A program made the position numbers and the translations under genes. Positions 35,215 to 43,574 of a DNA stretch of 64,000 bases are shown piece after piece. Origin of the DNA: Flavobacterium eburneipallidum (GTDB lineage: Bacteria; Bacteroidota; Bacteroidia; Flavobacteriales; Flavobacteriaceae); contig NZ_CP114291.2 in NCBI RefSeq assembly GCF_027111355.2, positions 2,604,001 through 2,668,000 of the forward strand, given 5' to 3'. The notes below the pieces were generated by a model. It did not search any database and had not been told where the DNA came from. It worked only from the letters and a program-made list of their open reading frames with translations. Each line of letters begins with the position of its first letter. Position 1 is the stretch's first letter.

Positions 35215-35244
35215 CCGACTCCTAACAGAGTCGGTTTTTTTTTT
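35215..35244. terminator. Terminator between convergent genes
   Basis: CCGACTC, 6-base loop, GAGTCGG, then ten T. It ends the SulP-carbonic anhydrase operon and overlaps the 3' side of the next, minus-strand gene. Confidence 0.88.
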
Positions 35245-35245
35245 A

Positions 35246-36100
35246 TCATTTCTTTCTAATATATTTTGCAATCATGTATTCCGAAATTGGTTTTAATGTT
35301 ACGCCTGTTTCTGGATGCAATCCTGGATGAGTAAAACATTCTAAATCATTTTTATGAAGAACTTTGGCATACCAAAAAAGAGGTTTCCCATTTTTGAAAA
35401 AAGTGGTTGTATCACAAACTGTTACTTTTTTGAAATTATCCAATAAACTTTGATTATAAACAATAACTGCTAAAGAATCCTTAACCTCATCATAATCTGC
35501 AGCTTCATAATGATTGTTGACCCAAACCATACAATTTTTATTAGAGAAAAATGTCTTTTTAACACCATAACTTAACAATATTACAAATAATAACACCATT
35601 GCTACTAGAACCCATTTCTTTGAACTAGATTCCTTTTTTAACTCTTCAATGACAGTAAATTTTATTTCTGATTCTTCACTACTACCTTCTTCTTTTAAAA
35701 ATGTACTTTCAACTACAATATTAGCACCTTCCCTTTTATCACCTCCAATGAACTTTCGAAAAGGTCTTGGATTAAAATCGACCAAAACCGCCATTAAATC
35801 CAAGGACAAAGTTCGAGTATTCTCTGTTCTTCCTCTCAAAAAATTTCCTATAGGTCTTAACCTATCTATTTTGGCCAGTTCTATCTGCTTTCGTTTACTG
35901 GATTTGTCATCTAATTCAAAAAATAAATCGAATATTTCTTGGTCTTGTTTACTAATGCCTTTATCGAAAAGCAACAAGCAAAAATTCTTCAATTCAGCTG
36001 GAGATGGATTTTGCAAAAAAGTCGAATACTGTCCCTTTTTTGCTTCTTCATAGCTAGCTTTTATCGCCTTTTTATAATCCTCGAGAGTAATTTTATTCAT
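35246..36100 (-). CDS. Hypothetical single-pass membrane protein (284 aa)
   Basis: 284 residues. The N-terminal half (1-155) is cytoplasmic, helical and charged. One membrane helix, WVLVAMVLLFVILLSYGV, lies at about 160-180, and the C-terminal 100 residues face the periplasm and hold three or four Cys. The layout resembles anti-sigma or signalling proteins, but no domain is recognised and no sigma factor is adjacent. Function unknown. Confidence 0.7.
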   Translation of the reverse strand: MNKITLEDYKKAIKASYEEAKKGQYSTFLQNPSPAELKNFCLLLFDKGISKQDQEIFDLFFELDDKSSKRKQIELAKIDRLRPIGNFLRGRTENTRTLSLDLMAVLVDFNPRPFRKFIGGDKREGANIVVESTFLKEEGSSEESEIKFTVIEELKKESSSKKWVLVAMVLLFVILLSYGVKKTFFSNKNCMVWVNNHYEAADYDEVKDSLAVIVYNQSLLDNFKKVTVCDTTTFFKNGKPLFWYAKVLHKNDLECFTHPGLHPETGVTLKPISEYMIAKYIRKK

Positions 36101-36443
36101 AGTGCAATCGGAATTTATCGGAATGGTTTGGAATTTATCAGAATCATCGTAATGACTGGAATCCGTTACTAATTATCGTTCAAAAACCCCATTCCTTTGC
36201 TTTAGAATTAGTTCTTGTTTTAACCTGCAATTAAGACAAATGTACGAAACTAGTTCTTAAAAAGTGTTGCTAAACAGTCTGGCGATTTTATCAGGGAAGT
36301 ATAACTATTGCCTTTCTGTTTCAGCACACTTCACTTCCCAAACCAATAATTGAGCCTACAATTCACAATGAATTTGACTCCGGCATGCATCCGATTCAAG
36401 TATCGGGCAGCCACAACTATGTTTAATTTTAATCTTAACTAAA
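36101..36443. other. Intergenic region without recognisable features
   Basis: 343 bases between a minus-strand and a plus-strand gene, presumably holding two divergent promoters. I see no clear TAnnTTTG element, palindrome or reading frame that I can defend. Confidence 0.3.
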
Positions 36444-36605
36444 ATGAAAAAAATATTTTTAGTAGCATTATGTATCGCTGCAAACACAATGCAAGTTTCC
36501 TGCACAACTGACGAAACAGAAACAGCCCCAACTAGTAATACTGTGAAAAATGTGGTAGCAGAAGGTAGTGGAGAAAGTACTCCGATTAAACCACCAAAAC
36601 CATAA
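36444..36605 (+). CDS. Small lipoprotein (53 aa)
   Basis: A 53-residue frame starting at ATG 36444 after an A-rich leader. MKKIFLVALCIAANTMQVSC is a lipoprotein signal with Cys20, and the mature part is short, Thr/Glu/Ser-rich and ends PIKPPKP. It lies 54 bases upstream of the TPR histidine kinase and may be expressed with it. Small exported peptides next to TPR kinases occur elsewhere, but a signalling role is only a guess. Confidence 0.6.
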   Translation: MKKIFLVALCIAANTMQVSCTTDETETAPTSNTVKNVVAEGSGESTPIKPPKP

Positions 36606-36659
36606 TTTATTTTTAAAATAGTAATCTTCTATTTTAATAAATTTCTGTATTTTCGGGAA

Positions 36660-38381
36660 ATGATACTCAAAAAGTTACATTTCCCGATTTTTATTTTATT
36701 TACAGCGTTTTTGGTAGTAATATCATGCCAAGAAAAACCACAAAACAAGCAAGATAAAACCAACAATCATACTCAAATTGATAGCCTTATCAACCTTGGC
36801 GAATTGCATTTTGACAATGTGAACTATGATAGCTCCTACTTCTTTTACAACAAATCGAAATCGCTTTGTAATCCTAAAACAGATCATACCAGAATTTTGT
36901 ATTCTTTGTACCGAATGTCGGAAATTCAACAAAACCAAGGCGATTATGCTGGCAGCGAAAGTACAGCCACAGAAGCTTTACCTTTTTTAAAAAACAATAT
37001 CGATCCCGCTTATGAATGTTCCATTTATAATTTATTAGGCATTGTCAATGTAAAACTATTTGATTACGATAACGCCCTTTATTACTACAACAAAGGATTA
37101 CATTTGAAAATTGATAAAGCTCGAAAATTAAAATTTCAGCATAATATAGCCGTGGTGTACATCAATAAAAAAGACTACCACCGAGCCATTCAAATCTTGC
37201 TTCCATTGATTTCCAGAAAAGAAATTATACAAGATACTGTAACCTTTTCGAAAGCACTTGAAAATTTGGGATATTCCTATTATAGAACAGGAAACCAAAA
37301 TGGGATTGATTACATGAATCAAGCCTTGAAAATCAAAAAACAAACTAATGACCACTGGGGAATGGTGTCTAGTTACCTACACCTTTCAGAATACTACAAA
37401 GACAATCCTAGTATAGCCAATAAATATGCTTCACTTGCTTATGAAAAAGCAACCAAAGTAAATAATGTGGATGAACGACTAGAATCTCTATCTTTATTAA
37501 TAGAAAATAGCGCTGGAAACCAATCCAAAATTTATTCCAAAAAATACATTCAAATTAACGATAGTATCAAGAAAGTAAGACAAAAAGCCAGAAACCAATT
37601 TGCTAAAATAAAATACGACTCCAAGAAAGAAAAAGAAGAAAACTCAAAATTAAAAACCCAAAAAATAGAGACCGCATTAGAACTGGAGCAACACAAAAAC
37701 AGAAATCTTATTTTAATTTTTTTAGTGATAACAGGTATTCTTTCTACCATTTTTTTGTATTACTTTTTGAAGGCTTTGAACAAAAAAGAAAAAATTCAAA
37801 TCTCCTACGACACTGAAACCCGAATTTCTAAAAGATTGCATGACGAACTTGCTAATGACGTTTTTCATACCCTAGCTTTTGCCGAAACACAAGATTTATC
37901 GACAAGCCAAAATAAAGAAATTTTACTCAACAATTTAGATGCTATTTATTCCAGAACCCGGAATATATCCAAAGAAAACAGTGCCATAAATACTGGAAAA
38001 AAATACCTTAATTGCTTGAAGGAAATGATGTCTGGATTCAATACTGATACTGTTACTATCATTACCAATGGAATGGATACAATCGACTGGGACAATCTAG
38101 AAGTAAACAAAAAAATTATTATCTACAGGGTTATTCAAGAACTCTTGGTCAACATGAAAAAACACAGTCAATGCAGTTTAGCAGCCATTAGTTTCAAAAA
38201 AAACGAAAAAAAATTACAGATAGATTACAGTGATAACGGGCTTGGAGCGAGTTTAGACAAAATAAATTCAAGAAATGGACTCCAAAATGTGGAAAACCGT
38301 ATTCTAGCTATAAAAGGAACTATTACTTTTGATACTAATACAAACAAGGGATTCAAAACCAGTTTTTCGATTCCTATATAA
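36660..38381 (+). CDS. TPR-containing sensor histidine kinase
   Basis: 573 residues. The N-terminus is a lipoprotein-like or plain signal (VVISCQEK), then periplasmic TPR helices (about 45-300: SLYRMSEIQQNQGDYAGSE, NLLGIVNVKLFDYDNALYYYNKGLH). A coiled coil follows (310-345), then one membrane helix (ILIFLVITGILSTIFLYYFL), and a cytoplasmic kinase of the HisKA_3/NarX type with phosphoryl His about residue 394 (RLHDELANDV). The ATPase domain has DNGLGASLDK and GLQNVENRI. It signals to the regulator encoded immediately downstream, whose start follows by 13 bases. Confidence 0.85.
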   Translation: MILKKLHFPIFILFTAFLVVISCQEKPQNKQDKTNNHTQIDSLINLGELHFDNVNYDSSYFFYNKSKSLCNPKTDHTRILYSLYRMSEIQQNQGDYAGSESTATEALPFLKNNIDPAYECSIYNLLGIVNVKLFDYDNALYYYNKGLHLKIDKARKLKFQHNIAVVYINKKDYHRAIQILLPLISRKEIIQDTVTFSKALENLGYSYYRTGNQNGIDYMNQALKIKKQTNDHWGMVSSYLHLSEYYKDNPSIANKYASLAYEKATKVNNVDERLESLSLLIENSAGNQSKIYSKKYIQINDSIKKVRQKARNQFAKIKYDSKKEKEENSKLKTQKIETALELEQHKNRNLILIFLVITGILSTIFLYYFLKALNKKEKIQISYDTETRISKRLHDELANDVFHTLAFAETQDLSTSQNKEILLNNLDAIYSRTRNISKENSAINTGKKYLNCLKEMMSGFNTDTVTIITNGMDTIDWDNLEVNKKIIIYRVIQELLVNMKKHSQCSLAAISFKKNEKKLQIDYSDNGLGASLDKINSRNGLQNVENRILAIKGTITFDTNTNKGFKTSFSIPI

Positions 38382-38394
38382 ATTAGAAAATTAC

Positions 38395-39063
38395 ATGTTC
38401 AAAAAAGTTTTAGTAGTCGAAGATTTTGATAGCATCAGCATCACCGTTGGACAAGCATTAGAAGAGCTTGCAGTTTCCGAAATTCATCACGCCAAATACT
38501 GCGACGATGCACTTTTACGAATAAAAAAAGCACAACTTGATAAAACTCCTTACGATTTACTGATTAGCGATTTATCATTCAAAAACGATCATCGGGAAAA
38601 CCTATTAAACTCTGGTGAGGAATTAATAGAAGCCATAAAAAAAATCCAACCCGAGATCAAAACCATCGTTTTTTCGATTGAAGACAAATCTTTTCGCATC
38701 AAATCGCTTTTTAACACTTTAGGAATAAACGCCTTTGTTTCCAAGGGACGAAACAGTATTCCTGAACTCAAAAGAGCCATAATTGGAGTTTTTAACGACC
38801 AAAAACCAACTCCTTCTGCTGAAGTTTCGCAAGCCTTGAGAGACAAATCCCTTATTGAAATAGAAGCCTACGACATCGAAATTCTAAAATTATTATCCAA
38901 AGGCTATATCCTAGAAGGGATTGTAACCGAATTCAAAACCCTAGGCATTGTCCCTAACGGAAACAGCAGCATTGAAAAACGTATCAACAAACTCAAAACC
39001 TATTTCAAGGCCAGTAACAACGTACATCTGATAGCTATTTCCAAAGATTTAGGATTAGTTTAA
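38395..39063 (+). CDS. Response regulator of the TPR kinase
   Basis: 222 residues from the ATG at 38395; the open frame extends upstream into the kinase gene, but this Met begins the receiver (MFKKVLVVEDFDS). Phospho-acceptor Asp59 is in LLISDLSF, with acidic residues at VVEDFD and Lys in FVSKGRNS. The C-terminal part (about 150-222: DIEILKLLSKGYILEGIVTEF...SSIEKRINKLKTYF) resembles a LuxR/GerE-type helix-turn-helix but is divergent. Probably a transcription factor. Confidence 0.82.
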   Translation: MFKKVLVVEDFDSISITVGQALEELAVSEIHHAKYCDDALLRIKKAQLDKTPYDLLISDLSFKNDHRENLLNSGEELIEAIKKIQPEIKTIVFSIEDKSFRIKSLFNTLGINAFVSKGRNSIPELKRAIIGVFNDQKPTPSAEVSQALRDKSLIEIEAYDIEILKLLSKGYILEGIVTEFKTLGIVPNGNSSIEKRINKLKTYFKASNNVHLIAISKDLGLV

Positions 39064-39223
39064 ATTTTAGATTGCAGATTTTAGATTGCAGATTTTAAGT
39101 ATCTATTACTTCACTATTTTATTTATTTTAAGTTTTTTTCCTTTTTTTTCCCTGCTTTACGGTTTCCCGTAAGGATACTGTTTTTATAGCCGCTACTTTT
39201 GGCATAAAATAAAAGTTCATGCC
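39064..39223. repeat. Short tandem repeat and spacer
   Basis: ATTTTAGATTGCAG occurs twice and begins a third time (39066-39100). The rest of the gap is T-rich, with CGGTTTCCCGTAAGG as a small palindrome (about 39160-39175). No gene. Confidence 0.4.
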
Positions 39224-39409
39224 ATGAAATCTAATGCCAAAATAAACGCCATCGTAATAACAATAGGGGTTTTAACAACCCTGTTATTACTATTCCTAAA
39301 AATAAATTGGAACAACATCCATTGGAAAATACTCCTTGTTCCAACAATAATTGCCTCACAAATCATTTTTTTGTCGGTTGCTATAAAAAAAAGGTATAAA
39401 AAACCCTAG
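39224..39409 (+). CDS. Small two-helix membrane protein (61 aa)
   Basis: 61 residues with two hydrophobic helices (AIVITIGVLTTLLLLFLKI and ILLVPTIIASQIIFLSVAI) joined by a short loop, and a basic tail (KKRYKKP). A-rich leader ahead of the ATG. No family recognised; it begins a series of small genes leading to the DUF4407 cluster. Confidence 0.5.
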   Translation: MKSNAKINAIVITIGVLTTLLLLFLKINWNNIHWKILLVPTIIASQIIFLSVAIKKRYKKP

Positions 39410-39460
39410 CACTCCAAACCCAAAACAGCAGGTATCCAAATCCTGTTCAAAACAATCATT

Positions 39461-39766
39461 ATGAGCGAAAATAACACACAAATCTATATAAAAAATGACA
39501 TTACAATTTCCCCAAAAACCTTGAAAAATAAATGGGACAAATACCTCGATGACTATAAAAACTATACCCAATCTTACATCAAACATTACAAAAAATCACT
39601 CGATGGCAAATCCAAATCTCTGCTTAAATACCCATACAAAAAAGCCCAATCCGAATGGATTTACCAAAAATTATTGAATGCGCAACAGAAAAATTTCTTA
39701 ACATCCAAACAATTAGAAAAAATGTACAAAATTCAAATTAAAATCGCTAACCCATGTCTTTCCTAA
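39461..39766 (+). CDS. Small basic hypothetical protein (101 aa)
   Basis: 101 residues, rich in Lys, Tyr, Asn and Gln, without signal or membrane segment. It is predicted to be mostly helical (TLKNKWDKYLDDYKNYTQSY). No family recognised. The stop lies 11 bases before the start of the next small lipoprotein. Confidence 0.5.
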   Translation: MSENNTQIYIKNDITISPKTLKNKWDKYLDDYKNYTQSYIKHYKKSLDGKSKSLLKYPYKKAQSEWIYQKLLNAQQKNFLTSKQLEKMYKIQIKIANPCLS

Positions 39767-39777
39767 ATACAAGCCCA

Positions 39778-39972
39778 ATGAAAAAACTCAACTTTTCCCT
39801 AGCAATTCCATTCGTTCTCGCTCTATTTTCATGCCAATCCAAACCCGAAAAACAAGCTGTCGTTCCCGAAAATTACACCATCCAAAATTACAAACTAGAC
39901 GATGATGAAATTGCACGAAGAAAAGCATTAGACACTATCGAAAAAACAGAAGACACAATTGCTATCAAATAA
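39778..39972 (+). CDS. Small lipoprotein (64 aa)
   Basis: 64 residues from the ATG at 39778, chosen because it begins the signal MKKLNFSLAIPFVLALFSC (Cys at 19). An in-frame ATG 24 bases upstream would add eight residues before the signal. The mature part is acidic and helical with no known domain. Confidence 0.6.
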   Translation: MKKLNFSLAIPFVLALFSCQSKPEKQAVVPENYTIQNYKLDDDEIARRKALDTIEKTEDTIAIK

Positions 39973-40074
39973 TTTTTCAAAAAAAATGCTCCAAATGTGG
40001 AAAGCCGTAACGAAATGATTTTTTATGGTGGTAGGTTTGGAGGATTATTAATTAATCACTAAAAAAATGAAATT

Positions 40075-40272
40075 ATGAAGTATTATGTAAACAACAGAGC
40101 ACAATCAAATGGAGATCACGAAGTCCACACAGAAAAGTGTAACTTTCAACCGTCAGACAAGAAATATCTGGGTGAATTTTCAAATTGTGCTGATGCAGTA
40201 AAAGAAGCAAAGAAAACCTATTCCAAATCTAATGGATGTAAAACTTGCTCAAATACCTGTCATACCAGTTAA
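40075..40272 (+). CDS. Small Cys/His-rich protein, first gene of the DUF4407 cluster
   Basis: 65 residues with no signal peptide. It has an N-terminal strand (KYYVNNRAQSNGDHEVHTEKC), YLGEFSNCADAVKEAKKTY in the middle and a closing NGCKTCSNTCHTS. Five Cys and three His could bind a metal ion. The pattern looks like a conserved family; I know of no assigned function. Its stop lies 20 bases ahead of the next gene, so it belongs to the run to 45825. Confidence 0.65.
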   Translation: MKYYVNNRAQSNGDHEVHTEKCNFQPSDKKYLGEFSNCADAVKEAKKTYSKSNGCKTCSNTCHTS

Positions 40273-40292
40273 AAAGCAATTTTAATTAGACT

Positions 40293-40817
40293 ATGTTCTC
40301 ACATTATCTTACATATCTATTACAAAAATTACGCTTTTTAAAAGTGATAATCGCTCGATTCCTTATTATTCTTTTTAGAAGAAAAAAAGGAATCGAGTTG
40401 TTATATCTTGATTACAATACGGAGTATTTATTTGAAAACAGCTATTTAATTATTAATTATCGATTTAGAAATGCACTTTATTATCGTTTCAAGAATATAA
40501 AAACTCTTGAAAAACAAATTAAAATTTTCAATCTATCCAATTTCGATAATGAGTTTGATTTGGTTGTATATGGTTTTTTCCAAAAGAAAGTATATCAAAT
40601 AAAAGTTGAACGAAAATTAGAACTCGACAATTCAAATTTCAAAGCTTCAACTTTAAATCTCAATTTAAAATTAAGTGAGATAAAAATTCCAAGACTTACT
40701 CCAGAAAATATTTATTGTACTATCCATAAACCAATAATTACAAAATCAAACATTGAAATAGAAAACAAAAAACTAGCAATATCAAATTCAACTTTTAACC
40801 AAAATGATTTTATATGA
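40293..40817 (+). CDS. Hypothetical protein of the DUF4407 cluster (174 aa)
   Basis: 174 residues. A basic, hydrophobic N-terminus (FLKVIIARFLIILFRRKK) could be a membrane anchor. The remainder alternates short strands and charged helices and ends in an Asn/Ser-rich tail. No family recognised. Its end overlaps the start of the DUF4407 gene by 4 bases (ATGA), so translation is coupled. Confidence 0.6.
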   Translation: MFSHYLTYLLQKLRFLKVIIARFLIILFRRKKGIELLYLDYNTEYLFENSYLIINYRFRNALYYRFKNIKTLEKQIKIFNLSNFDNEFDLVVYGFFQKKVYQIKVERKLELDNSNFKASTLNLNLKLSEIKIPRLTPENIYCTIHKPIITKSNIEIENKKLAISNSTFNQNDFI

Positions 40818-42049
40818 CACGAGATTATTATGAATTACCAAAAACAGGATGGATAATGCGCCAACTGTGGAAATGTGCCGGAGGCGATAGATTCCTTTTA
40901 GAACGTGCAACCTATTCTGACCAAATAAAATATATGTGTTTAGGTGGAATTGTATTTGCTACTGGAGCAATGGCCGGATTGGCTGGCGGTTATGCTTTTT
41001 ATACCATTTTTGAACCCAGAGGGTCAGCAATTGAAAACCCTATTGATTATCCAACGATATTATTGGCTTTGATTTTTGGAATAATATGGGGATTGATGAT
41101 ATATAACATTGACCGTTTTATAGTAACAAGTACAGGAAAAGGTGATGGAACAGAAGCAATAACAATTGGTGAATTGAAAAGTGCATTTCCTCGTATTTTA
41201 ATGGGCGTCATTATAGCGATGACAATTTCCAAACCTGTTGAAATTAGAATGTTTAAAACTGAAATTGACATTAAGTTAAGAGAAAAACAGCTCGAACAAC
41301 AAGTAGAATATCAAACAAAAGTTGACAAAACTTATGCTGACAGAGAAAAACTTTTGTTAACTGATTTTGGGAAGATAGAAATCCAAAGAGCAGATTTATT
41401 AAATAGAATTAAAGATTACGAAGTTCAATATAGAAAAGAAACTGCTGAAGGTATGGGTGGTAGAGGTCAAGGAGAAGGTCCAGTTGCAAGGGCACTAAAA
41501 ATCCAACAAGCCAAATTAGAAGGAGAATTAAGCAGGTTCGATGAAATCAATAAATCAGAACTAACAGATTTAAATAATAAGAAAAAATCATTAAGACTTG
41601 AAAAAGATAAAGAACGAAACAATAATGCAAAAATAGCTAACGGTTTAGATGGACTTCTAGAAAGAATTAAAATATGTCACGAAGTTGCAGGTTTTTGGAT
41701 ATCACTCTTCATTACACTATTATTTATGGCAATAGAACTAACTCCAATCTTTTTTAAACTAATGTTAACCAAAACAACTTATGATTATTTGGCTGAAAAC
41801 CGAGATGAGTTACTTAAGGCTGAATATGGCATAGAAGTTCAATATGATAAATACAAGGACAAAGAAGGAATAGAAAGACACTTGACCATAAATCACGAAG
41901 CGGAACGAATAATATTTGAAAAGAAAATGGTTACTAACATTCAAAAGGAACTGACAAAATATGCAGTAACCAAATATAAAGAAAGAGAAATGAGAAAAAT
42001 AGATGATAATCTAGATGGTTACATTAAATCTATAAATCCTAATGAATAA
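40814..42049 (+). CDS. DUF4407 membrane protein
   Basis: 411 residues of the DUF4407 type. After the N-terminal block MRQLWKCAGGDRFLLERAT come two membrane helices (about 35-60 and 75-97, the second ending MIYNIDRFIV). A third is at about 120-140, running into the characteristic IAMTISKPVEIRMFKTEID, then a long coiled coil (about 150-290), a fourth helix (about 297-317), and a Lys/Glu-rich C-terminus. The family is an integral membrane protein of unknown role. Overlaps its neighbours on both sides (4 and 8 bases), so part of an operon. Confidence 0.85.
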   Translation: MTRDYYELPKTGWIMRQLWKCAGGDRFLLERATYSDQIKYMCLGGIVFATGAMAGLAGGYAFYTIFEPRGSAIENPIDYPTILLALIFGIIWGLMIYNIDRFIVTSTGKGDGTEAITIGELKSAFPRILMGVIIAMTISKPVEIRMFKTEIDIKLREKQLEQQVEYQTKVDKTYADREKLLLTDFGKIEIQRADLLNRIKDYEVQYRKETAEGMGGRGQGEGPVARALKIQQAKLEGELSRFDEINKSELTDLNNKKKSLRLEKDKERNNNAKIANGLDGLLERIKICHEVAGFWISLFITLLFMAIELTPIFFKLMLTKTTYDYLAENRDELLKAEYGIEVQYDKYKDKEGIERHLTINHEAERIIFEKKMVTNIQKELTKYAVTKYKEREMRKIDDNLDGYIKSINPNE

Positions 42050-43574
42050 AGGGATAAATGAAATAAGACTTTTTCTTTTTACCTGTTCAGGAGAAGATAA
42101 TTATATATTAAAACGATGCAAAACTAAAATTCAAGTTAGGTTTGCTGCAATAGGTTTTTTTGTATTATTGATTTTTCTTGGATGTTTTATAAGTGCGTCT
42201 TTTTTTACTTATTCGCTATTCAATGGCGCCATTTGGGCAAGTCTTCCTATTGGGATTTTCTGGGGTGCAATGGTTGTAAATATATATCTATTATTATTGC
42301 ATACCATTTCTCCTGCAATTATACCATTATCATCAAAAAAGAAACGAAAAAAAGATAATGAGGAAGAAAAAAAAGTGAGTTTTTTATCGCTTTCTATGTT
42401 TTTGCGTTTATTGTTAATGATGCTTTTAGCTATAATTATTTCACAACCTTTAAATGTTTATTTCTTAAGTTCATCAGTTTCAACAAGTATTGAAAAGCAT
42501 AAACTACAAGAACGGGTTAAACTTTATACAACAACGAATCAGTCATTAATTAACAATGAACTAGAGTTTTTTAAAGATTTTAATAGAAAAACGTCTTCTA
42601 AAATTGCTCTGAATGAAACTAATGTTGCTAACACAAATTTGAATTTTATTAATACAAAAATAAGCGGAGATAGTTTGTTTCTCAAAAAGACAAATTCAGC
42701 TTTAAAAAAACTCGACAATTTAAACAATCATTGGTCATTATCTTCAAAACAAAAAAAGCATCAAACAAAACTTTTAGATGAAATTAATACTTTATTAGAT
42801 GATGAATTAAAATCTGATTCGGATTTTATCAATCAGCTAAATGATATAAAATTACCATTATCAATAAAAACAGAATTTGATGATTTTAAAACAGAAATCA
42901 CATCCCTAATTAATGATAAAAATGCTAATTATAAAGCATTAAATTCTTTACTAGACAAAAGTAATTTTTATGTAAAAACCATTCAATTATTGCTTTTTGA
43001 AAATCCTTTATCTTGGATTATTACAATTTTGGTATGCCTAGTTTTTTTAATTCCTATTGGATTAAAATATAAAGCTAGAGACATTTCTGCAAAAATGTTT
43101 TTAGCAGACAATAAAGAGGATTTACAACTAATTAAATTAAGACAAGAGTTAATAAACACAACCAATTTCAATTGGTTAGAAAAAAAAATAAAAAAAATTG
43201 ACGCAAAAGAAATTAGAACTACAGATTATTATTTCCAAAGAATGCTAATTGAACACAAAATTATTTTGCACGAATATGATATTGCAAAAAAACAATATTC
43301 CGATATTTTGACAGATAGAGTCAAAACATATAATAAAATTTGTAAAGAAAGATTAAAGCCATTTCTTGAAAAGTTAAAGAAAATCAATAACAACAAATAC
43401 AATGAAATAAATAATTCAATCAATACTGAATATAAAGACGAGCTATTAGTAAAATATGAATATTGGATAGATAGCCCTTTCAGAACCAAAAGAAAACAAG
43501 TTATTAAAATTGTTGAAAATCAAATAGGGTTATTAGATTTTGTATATATGCCAAATACAGAAAAAGAGATTTAA
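42042..43574 (+). CDS. Second, diverged DUF4407-like membrane protein
   Basis: 510 residues with the same topology as its neighbour: a start RLFLFTCSGEDNYILKR like the CAGGDRFLLER block, two helices (about 33-60 and 65-90), a basic loop (KKKRKKDNEEEKK), a third helix leading into IIISQPLNVYFL (compare TISKPVEIRMF). A helical extracytoplasmic region follows (about 150-305), then a fourth helix (WIITILVCLVFLIPIGL). It is evidently an ancient duplicate of DUF4407 that has lost most identity. Two different members in tandem suggest a hetero-oligomer. Its stop overlaps the following start by one base. Confidence 0.72.
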   Translation: MNKGINEIRLFLFTCSGEDNYILKRCKTKIQVRFAAIGFFVLLIFLGCFISASFFTYSLFNGAIWASLPIGIFWGAMVVNIYLLLLHTISPAIIPLSSKKKRKKDNEEEKKVSFLSLSMFLRLLLMMLLAIIISQPLNVYFLSSSVSTSIEKHKLQERVKLYTTTNQSLINNELEFFKDFNRKTSSKIALNETNVANTNLNFINTKISGDSLFLKKTNSALKKLDNLNNHWSLSSKQKKHQTKLLDEINTLLDDELKSDSDFINQLNDIKLPLSIKTEFDDFKTEITSLINDKNANYKALNSLLDKSNFYVKTIQLLLFENPLSWIITILVCLVFLIPIGLKYKARDISAKMFLADNKEDLQLIKLRQELINTTNFNWLEKKIKKIDAKEIRTTDYYFQRMLIEHKIILHEYDIAKKQYSDILTDRVKTYNKICKERLKPFLEKLKKINNNKYNEINNSINTEYKDELLVKYEYWIDSPFRTKRKQVIKIVENQIGLLDFVYMPNTEKEI